DNA from: Candidatus Eiseniibacteriota bacterium
Lineage (GTDB): Bacteria > Arandabacterota > Arandabacteria > Arandabacterales > Arandabacteraceae
Length of the DNA: 5,964 bases
NCBI GenBank assembly: GCA_030592245.1
Contig: JAUVJV010000161.1
Location: 1 to 5,964 of the forward strand
Reading direction: 5' to 3'
Shown here: positions 1 to 4,833 of the stretch, piece after piece
Layout: each line of letters begins with the position of its first letter
Numbering within the stretch: the stretch's first letter is position 1
The notes under the pieces: model-generated
Databases searched by the model: none
Told to the model about the DNA's origin: nothing
The model's input: only the letters and a program-made list of their open reading frames with translations
Position numbers and translations under genes: made by a program

Positions 1-1829
1 AGTCGGTATTCGGCCATGGCATCCTCAATTCTCCCACGCAGCTGGTGGATATTGGCCAGGGCAAAATGAGCAAAAAAATGGGTCGGCTCCGCAGCCACCG
101 CCTTGAGCAGAAGTTGCTCCGCATCTTCAAGGCGATCCATCTCCACATAGTATCTGGACGCGTCCACACAGGTCTGGGCATCACCCTGGGAGAAATCCAC
201 AGCCTGGGCCAGATAGTCGGAACCCTGAGCAAACTCATTCCTGGCGATGTGCCAGCGCGCGAGATGAAGGTAGTACTCGGCGGACAGGGCCCGCGAAAAG
301 AAGTCCCTGGTATCCTCACCGACTCCCCTCACTGAATATGTGCTGGGAGATGGGCATTCCTGCCTGGCAGGACCCAGGAGCGAGACCATCCCGCATATGG
401 GACTCCCGGCGGGGAGCACCCCGGCCTCCGCCAATCCCAACACGCATATTCTGGACTCTCCGAAGTTACGGGAAGCGATAGCGATCGCCTCCCCGAGTGA
501 GCGGGGCCGAACAGCACTCCCAATGACTGAAGGGTGGGAGATCCCCTGCATATACAGCGTAATGTCCCTTTCCTCGACATAAGCCAGATAGGCCAGCGAC
601 AGTCCCGCAAGGTCGCCTGCCGTTATGACCACGGGACCCGGCCCGCATGCCGACTCAGCACTCCGGGCAATTGCCTCGGCAAAATCATATGCAAACCATT
701 CATCTTTTCGGGGTGACAGGGTAAGGACATTGATAACCGCCATGACAAAGATGGCAGCCGTGATGACCTGACTGATCAGTCTCGAGCGCCTGCCGGCTCC
801 TGTGACTATCGCCTCGACTCCAAGGCCGGCAAGAACACCCAGAGCTATCACCGCAGGCAGGATGTGACCCTCGATGTCCGGTATATTGTAGGCCGCATAG
901 TGCAGGGCAAAACACACCACCAGCACCAGGGCCCCTGCGATGAGGCAAAGCCGCCTGGCGTGGGTAACCACCCCCAGGATCGCCAATCCGAGCAGGGGGA
1001 TTCCGAATCCGGTCAGGGCCAGCTGGAAGAACCTGAGGAAATCGCCCGTTCTCTGAACGAAGTCGAAGGTCTTGAGCCTCCACGCATAACGGTTGCCGAG
1101 TATGTGCGAAAGGAAACCGCCGGGGGTATCGGTCTCGCCCCAGGTAAGCGGCGGCGAGAGACTTGCCCGTATGGGAATGTAAAGCCAGGTAGTGAGACCT
1201 ACAAGGAGAAGAAACAGGCATAGGGCTGTGGTCTTTGAGCGGGGCGTGACGCGGAAGAGCAGGACGGGAAAGGCAAGTGCCGCTATCAGGGAGTAGGCGA
1301 GGGTAAGATGGTGTGAGAGGGCCAGACCGCCTATATAGGCCAGCAGCAGGAAGGCCTTTTCACCGTACCTCCTTGTGAGCAATGCCACGTAGATAAGCAG
1401 CACCGTGAAGAGAGCATTCAAAGCATAGACCTCGGCGGTGACGGCATTCATCCAGAACGACTCGTGAGAGGCGAGTGCCAGCGCAATCCCGAGACCCACC
1501 AGCCTTCTCACGCCCAGCTCCGCCAGAGCCAGGAAGAAAACGGCTGCGGTTGCAGCAGCCGTCAGGGCCGAGAAGAGGTTGTACCTGTAAGCCACCGAAC
1601 CCCAGGCGGCAACCGAGGCAAAGACCTTGCCCAGCATAAGATAGAGTGGATTGCCGGGCGGGTGGGCGATGCTGAGAGTATGCGATGCTGCGATCAGCTC
1701 GCCGGCGTCTCCCGGGAGAATCGTCGCCGGCAACGTGACAATATAAAGTGCCAGGCTCAGGGCAAAGACAAGCATGGCGAATATGAGGTTCCTCGAACTC
1801 CCCCGTGTGATGTAATCGGTACGTTTCAA
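1..1829 (-). CDS. DUF2723 (TMEM260-like) GT-C membrane glycosyltransferase with C-terminal TPR region, 3' end outside window
   Basis: Open for 609 codons up to the left edge, where the C-terminus is cut. Visible DUF2723 signatures, in order: PGDAGELIAASH (D41 and E44, the GDxGE motif with the acidic residue expected at a GT-C active site), AHPPGNPLY (H56), YRYNLFSAL, FWMNAVTAEVYALN (E133), GGLALSHHLT, YIPIRASLSPPLTWG (R221) and the soluble VVITAGDLAGLSLAYL (about 400-415). Roughly ten hydrophobic segments lie between residues 15 and 370. Residues about 510-609 look like TPR helices (for example AEQLLLKAVAAEPTHFFAHF). The family is related to protein O-mannosyltransferases; human TMEM260 O-mannosylates proteins, so transfer of a sugar from a lipid carrier to an exported acceptor is inferred, with sugar and acceptor unknown. 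The TTG start at 1829 was chosen because GAGG lies 7 nt upstream and it yields MKRTDYITR before the first membrane segment; the first in-frame ATG (1775) falls inside that segment. It follows the sulfatase-like gene by 33 nt, probably in one transcript. Confidence 0.88.
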   Translation of the reverse strand, partial: MKRTDYITRGSSRNLIFAMLVFALSLALYIVTLPATILPGDAGELIAASHTLSIAHPPGNPLYLMLGKVFASVAAWGSVAYRYNLFSALTAAATAAVFFLALAELGVRRLVGLGIALALASHESFWMNAVTAEVYALNALFTVLLIYVALLTRRYGEKAFLLLAYIGGLALSHHLTLAYSLIAALAFPVLLFRVTPRSKTTALCLFLLLVGLTTWLYIPIRASLSPPLTWGETDTPGGFLSHILGNRYAWRLKTFDFVQRTGDFLRFFQLALTGFGIPLLGLAILGVVTHARRLCLIAGALVLVVCFALHYAAYNIPDIEGHILPAVIALGVLAGLGVEAIVTGAGRRSRLISQVITAAIFVMAVINVLTLSPRKDEWFAYDFAEAIARSAESACGPGPVVITAGDLAGLSLAYLAYVEERDITLYMQGISHPSVIGSAVRPRSLGEAIAIASRNFGESRICVLGLAEAGVLPAGSPICGMVSLLGPARQECPSPSTYSVRGVGEDTRDFFSRALSAEYYLHLARWHIARNEFAQGSDYLAQAVDFSQGDAQTCVDASRYYVEMDRLEDAEQLLLKAVAAEPTHFFAHFALANIHQLRGRIEDAMAEYR

Positions 1830-1836
1830 AGTCAAG

Positions 1837-1840
1837 CCTC
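1837..1840 (-). promoter_or_regulatory. Shine-Dalgarno site deciding the TTG start of the DUF2723 gene
   Basis: GAGG on the minus strand lies 7 nt before the TTG at 1829-1827. Another in-frame TTG at 1835 is only 1 nt from it and the ATG at 1775 has no well-placed site, so this element supports 1829 as the start. Confidence 0.5.
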
Positions 1841-1862
1841 GCCAGGAGCCGCGCCCAAGTGT

Positions 1863-3692
1863 CTACTGCATATAGCCCAGGGCGCGGAGTTCCTTTTTTG
1901 CCCTCTCGCTCAGGTTGGCAGGTGTCTCCTCTCCGCATCTGCCTGGGACACTCCATACCAGGATGTATGGTGGATCAGGTCTGTTCGAAGGTCCTGAGAC
2001 GGAATCGGCTCCCGCGATTTTCCTGGGGAGCGCAAACGGCATTGCTCTGGGATTCTCGAGAGTCTCGCCGATGAAGGTCCGGGTCTCTGCTGTCTTGCCA
2101 TCTATCCTGAAATACATCTCGGGGCGAAGGCCCCTGGGCGCGTGAATTCTGAGTCCCACGGTAACAGGATTCGTGGTTCTCAATCCCTTGATCTCAAATA
2201 TAGACCCGGGCCCGCCGTGCGATATTTCCGGCGTCGCGCCCTGGTTGTCTCTGCCCACCTTGAAGGGGCAGATCCAGCCTCCTCCGGCGCTGCCTTTGGC
2301 GGACACGGTCAAGTCGAAGGTATGGTCGCCTCCCCCTCCCGAGACTTCCACGTACCACTGATCCGACATCTCGAAAAGGGCTCTGGTCAGCAGTTCCTCG
2401 AGAGGAGCAGCCACTTCGCGGTGTTCATCGATCAGGTTCTCGGACTCGGCACTGTCTTGCCCCAGATTGAAGAGTTCTTCCCCCGTGGATGAAATCTCAT
2501 AGATCAGCTTCCATGGGTAGATGATGACCGCCTTCTTCTCGGGACCCTCTCTGATACCCTCGGAATAGGCCGCCCGAGGGGGAAAGAGCATGCCATCTGT
2601 GCCGGCAAGTGCACCCCTGTTTTCGATTAACGGTACCAGGCTCACGCCTTCAAAGCCGGGATCGGATGCGAGCCCGAGCAGGTCGAGAATCGTCGGTGTT
2701 ACATCCAACAGACGGACCTGCTCCGTCACGCGTCTGTTTCCGGGAATAACCTCGGGGCAAGCCATTACCAGGGTGGCCCTGATAACTTCGTTGTAGAACG
2801 TGTGTCCATGGCCCACACCGTTGTGTTCGAAAAACTCCTCACCGTGATCGCTCAGCAGAACTATGATGGTGTTTTCTCGCAGATCGCGCTCCTTGAGTCC
2901 TCTGAGGAGTTCTCCGATCATGCTGTCTGCAAAAGCTATCTCACCGTCATAAAGGGCTACGACATGCGCCCGATCCCTCTCGTCGATACTGCTTGAATCC
3001 TCGGAGAGCGTGAAACCCACCTGGGCAGCGGAGCCAATTGCAAGGCTTCTGAGGGTGACGGTGTTTCCGAGTTTCCCCTCATAGGAAGGGTCGAACGCTG
3101 TATCATAGGGTGGCGGCGGACCATAGGGATCGTGGGGATCCCAATAGTGCAGGAAGAGTAGAAACGGGCGTCCGTGTCCACTATCGATCCATTCGAGAGC
3201 GCGTGCCGTCACCTCGTCGGCGGTCCTGAACAGACTCTCCTCCCCGACATCATAATGCTGGAACCCCCTGGCAATACCCGTAGCACTGGAAAGAACGGGA
3301 GCGCTTATGATGCCGCCCGTGGTGTACCCGGCCTCCGACAGCAAGGTTGCCAGAGTGGGAAATGAGGTCCGCATCTTGTTGCGCAGAGTCCCGGCACCAT
3401 GCTGAGTAGGATACAGGGAGGTAAAAAGCGTGGCGAAAGAGGGAAGTGTCCAGGGGCACTGGCTTATGGTGTTCTCAAAGAGGACCCCTTCACCGGCCAG
3501 CCAGTCGATGTTGGGGCTTGTCCGGCGCTCGTATCCGTAGCACCCGAGATGATCGGGCCTTAGCGTATCCACTCCAATGCTGATGACGTTTGGGGATTCG
3601 CTCTTCCTTCCGCATGCCGCCACTATCAGGCAAAGAAGGAGAGCCACGACACAGTGAAACCGATGGTAGCTATGGCGATCGAGAAAAGTCAT
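1863..3692 (-). CDS. Sulfatase-fold (alkaline phosphatase superfamily) lipoprotein with Thr at the nucleophile position and a C-terminal beta-rich extension
   Basis: The 609-residue product (counted from the ATG at 3692) starts with a lipoprotein signal: basic/His n-region, hydrophobic VVALLLCLIVAA, then VAAC with the lipid-bearing Cys at 27. The sulfatase-like core follows: metal-binding D42 in GVDTLRPDHLGCYGY, TSPNIDWLAGEGVLFEN, the active-site loop PWTLPSFATLFTSLYPTQHG, HYWDPHDPYGPPPPY (185-196), and LLSDHGEEFFEHNGVGHGHT with D282, H283 and H295/H297. In true sulfatases the loop reads C/S-x-P-S-R; here it is T82-L-P-S-F, so formylglycine cannot form and T82 is the probable direct nucleophile, as in phosphoethanolamine transferases and LTA synthase of the same superfamily. 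Residues about 445-595 form an extra glycine- and beta-rich region, ending in the ERAKKELRALGY tail common in such proteins. A TTG at 3758 with GAGG 6 nt upstream could add 22 residues, but that would put the lipobox Cys at 49, too deep for a usual lipoprotein signal. Likely a periplasm-facing phospho-transferase or esterase; substrate unknown. Confidence 0.88.
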   Translation of the reverse strand: MTFLDRHSYHRFHCVVALLLCLIVAACGRKSESPNVISIGVDTLRPDHLGCYGYERRTSPNIDWLAGEGVLFENTISQCPWTLPSFATLFTSLYPTQHGAGTLRNKMRTSFPTLATLLSEAGYTTGGIISAPVLSSATGIARGFQHYDVGEESLFRTADEVTARALEWIDSGHGRPFLLFLHYWDPHDPYGPPPPYDTAFDPSYEGKLGNTVTLRSLAIGSAAQVGFTLSEDSSSIDERDRAHVVALYDGEIAFADSMIGELLRGLKERDLRENTIIVLLSDHGEEFFEHNGVGHGHTFYNEVIRATLVMACPEVIPGNRRVTEQVRLLDVTPTILDLLGLASDPGFEGVSLVPLIENRGALAGTDGMLFPPRAAYSEGIREGPEKKAVIIYPWKLIYEISSTGEELFNLGQDSAESENLIDEHREVAAPLEELLTRALFEMSDQWYVEVSGGGGDHTFDLTVSAKGSAGGGWICPFKVGRDNQGATPEISHGGPGSIFEIKGLRTTNPVTVGLRIHAPRGLRPEMYFRIDGKTAETRTFIGETLENPRAMPFALPRKIAGADSVSGPSNRPDPPYILVWSVPGRCGEETPANLSERAKKELRALGYMQ

Positions 3693-3823
3693 AGTAACCC
3701 GAATGTACATGACAGTGTGGACAAAATCCAGCGAATCCCACGCCGCCGATTCCCTCAATCTGGGCCTCTATGGGCGCTCGCCTGAAGTAGAGCCGCTTGC
3801 CGAGGTGCCCGCGCGCTTTCAGT

Positions 3824-3850
3824 CATTCAGGTGGCTCGTCGACCTGAATG
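3824..3850. repeat. Perfect 9-bp inverted repeat in the intergenic region upstream of the sulfatase-like gene
   Basis: CATTCAGGT at 3824-3832 is mirrored by ACCTGAATG at 3842-3850, with a 9-nt loop. Neither side is followed by a T-run, so it is not an intrinsic terminator. It lies 131 bp before the ATG of the sulfatase-like gene and just past the terminator of the outer-membrane gene. It may be an operator or a leader-RNA hairpin; no clear promoter was found beside it. Confidence 0.55.
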
Positions 3851-3851
3851 G

Positions 3852-3877
3852 AAAAAGGGGCTCACATAGTGAGCCCC
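3852..3877 (-). terminator. Rho-independent terminator of the outer-membrane protein gene
   Basis: Read on the minus strand: GGGGCTCAC (3877-3869), a 3-nt loop, GTGAGCCCC (3865-3857), then TTTTT (3856-3852). The stem is 9 perfect base pairs, extendable by one A-T pair. It begins 16 nt after the TAG of the gene ending at 3894. It separates that gene from the downstream sulfatase-like gene, which therefore probably has its own promoter or depends on read-through. Confidence 0.9.
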
Positions 3878-3893
3878 TGCAGTACTGTGGATT

Positions 3894-4595
3894 CTAGAAG
3901 TGTACTGCGAAGTAGAAAGCGACCGGATACCAGTTGAGGTGGTTACCCGAAAAGTCTGACTCGGTGATCTTATCACCCGAGCAGGGCTCATATTCTTCCT
4001 TGCCCGAGCTGTACGTGTAACCCACCCTGTACTCGCCGCCCAGGCTCATGCCCTGGGTGAAGTACCACTGGAAGCCAAGCGCGCCCATCACGTCGAAGTA
4101 GCTGAGGGTGGTGGTGTCCGTTGCTTTAGCGCATCCCCAGTTTCCCTTTTCCTCATAGCTGCCATAGGTATAGCCGAAGCCGAAGCCCATATAGGGCGCG
4201 ATGCTGTGAATGACCGGGAAGTACTTCTCATACCAGGCTTCAAAACCGAACTCCAGGCAGGATATCTCCCTGTCCCACTTTTCATCACCTTCATCATAAT
4301 AGTCGGCCCACTTGTCAGCGCCATAGGCCAGGTTGATACCGAACCTGATGGCCCTGCCATCGTCTATGAAGTATCTCATGCCGAAGCCACCGCCACAGGC
4401 GTAGCAGTCGTCATCATAGCAGATGGCGCCGGCGTCCCGGTGGTAGGAGTTCAGGCCCAGGTAGGAGAGACCTTCGAACCTGAAAACGAGCTGTTTGTCT
4501 CCCTTGCTGGTCATGGGCTCGCCGCCGGCATAGACGCTACCTGCGAAAACGCAGAGGGCCAGAACGGCTATGATAATTGGATAGAAGCGCTTCAT
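3894..4595 (-). CDS. Small outer-membrane beta-barrel-like protein with signal peptide, cysteine-rich
   Basis: The product is 233 residues. Residues 1-23 form a Sec signal peptide (MKRF, hydrophobic core, cleavage after VYA), leaving about 210 mature residues. The mature part alternates aromatic and glycine-rich strands (MGFGFGYTYGSY, MGALGFQWYF, GEYRVGYTYSSG, WYPVAFYFAVHF) and ends in Phe, the classic C-terminal signal read by the BAM assembly machinery. This fits an 8- to 10-strand barrel of the OmpA-barrel/OmpW-like size class, but I do not recognise the exact family. The mature chain carries six cysteines (59, 64, 67, 113, 155, 205), unusual for a barrel. The start at 4595 was chosen over an upstream in-frame start at 4628 because AGGAGG sits 9 nt before it and the signal peptide begins exactly there. 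It is a monocistronic unit: a strong terminator follows, and it is divergent from the phosphoesterase-like gene. Role unknown; a surface-loop or structural function is possible. Confidence 0.85.
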   Translation of the reverse strand: MKRFYPIIIAVLALCVFAGSVYAGGEPMTSKGDKQLVFRFEGLSYLGLNSYHRDAGAICYDDDCYACGGGFGMRYFIDDGRAIRFGINLAYGADKWADYYDEGDEKWDREISCLEFGFEAWYEKYFPVIHSIAPYMGFGFGYTYGSYEEKGNWGCAKATDTTTLSYFDVMGALGFQWYFTQGMSLGGEYRVGYTYSSGKEEYEPCSGDKITESDFSGNHLNWYPVAFYFAVHF

Positions 4596-4604
4596 TGTGG
4601 CTAA

Positions 4605-4610
4605 CCTCCT
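4605..4610 (-). promoter_or_regulatory. Shine-Dalgarno site of the outer-membrane protein gene
   Basis: AGGAGG on the minus strand, 9 nt before the ATG at 4595-4593. It rules out the longer in-frame reading from 4628, because it would lie inside that coding region and the longer form would bury the signal peptide. Confidence 0.85.
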
Positions 4611-4682
4611 TAGGTCATCTGCATCCAAAAGACGTGAACGTGAAGGCTGATATGGTTACGACGGCACCACCTCCTTCGCAAG

Positions 4683-4705
4683 GAATATGCTATTTTGACA
4701 TATTC
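4683..4705. repeat. AT-rich palindrome GAATATG-N9-CATATTC in the divergent intergenic region
   Basis: GAATATG (4683-4689) and CATATTC (4699-4705) are perfect 7-bp arms with a 9-bp spacer, so the arm centres are 16 bp apart. The right arm overlaps TTGACA (4695-4700), a perfect -35 consensus on the plus strand whose best -10 partner (TGCATT, 4717-4722) is poor. The position between two divergent genes fits a repressor or activator operator. This is inference; no regulator is encoded in the window. Confidence 0.5.
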
Positions 4706-4754
4706 AATACCTTTTTTGCATTTCTTGGTTTTCTTTGCAATCTTTTTTTTCAGT

Positions 4755-4798
4755 TGAGGTCAGCCGGAACCGATGAGGTTGCTATGGGGTCTGAGGTC
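4755..4798 (+). repeat. Three direct repeats TGAGGT(C/T) across the promoter of the plus-strand gene
   Basis: TGAGGTC at 4755-4761, TGAGGTT at 4774-4780 and TGAGGTC at 4792-4798, with start-to-start distances of 19 and 18 bp. The second overlaps the -35 hexamer and the third lies in the -35/-10 spacer. The regular spacing suggests a multi-site binding array for a transcription factor, though short repeats can occur by chance. Confidence 0.4.
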
Positions 4799-4807
4799 TG
4801 TTATAAT
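4779..4807 (+). promoter_or_regulatory. Sigma-70-type promoter of the AP-superfamily lipoprotein gene
   Basis: TTGCTA (4779-4784, 4 of 6 consensus) is separated by exactly 17 bp from a perfect TATAAT (4802-4807). Transcription would begin near 4813-4815, giving a leader of only about 20 nt before the ATG at 4834. An AT-rich tract upstream (about 4690-4750, with a run of eight T at 4743-4750) might help open or bend the DNA. Confidence 0.75.
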
Positions 4808-4821
4808 CAGTCGAGAGAGGT

Positions 4822-4826
4822 AGGAG
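4822..4826 (+). promoter_or_regulatory. Shine-Dalgarno site of the AP-superfamily lipoprotein gene
   Basis: AGGAG lies 7 nt before the ATG at 4834, inside a purine-rich leader. It fixes the start together with the signal peptide that begins there. Confidence 0.75.
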
Positions 4827-4833
4827 TACATCT

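Noticed and set aside
700..1221. Minus-strand open frame of 173 codons
   Set aside because: It is a frame-shifted shadow within the DUF2723 gene; the true frame carries continuous membrane helices and family motifs.
1464..1997. Long plus-strand open frame (and another minus-strand frame at 1360-1956)
   Set aside because: Both overlap the DUF2723 and sulfatase-like genes, whose motifs are clear; these frames give low-complexity Arg/Gly/Pro-rich proteins without recognisable motifs or ribosome sites.
3693..3850. Search for a sigma-70 promoter of the sulfatase-like gene on the minus strand
   Set aside because: No hexamer pair with acceptable spacing was seen, so no promoter is claimed even though the upstream terminator implies one.
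4596..4628. N-terminal extension MDADDLRRLAT of the outer-membrane protein
   Set aside because: AGGAGG at 4605-4610 and the signal peptide starting at 4595 show that the shorter form is used.
4632..4643. Tandem ACGTGA-ACGTGA
   Set aside because: Only two 6-nt copies in the leader of the outer-membrane gene, too short to support a repeat or operator call.
4669..4676. AAGGAGGT on the minus strand, a full match to the anti-Shine-Dalgarno complement
   Set aside because: The only start near it (GTG directly after) gives a 3-codon frame ending in TAA. There is no sign of a real leader peptide.
4743..4750. Run of eight T as a possible plus-strand terminator
   Set aside because: No GC-rich stem precedes it, and no plus-strand gene ends upstream. 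It is better explained as part of the AT-rich promoter-upstream tract.
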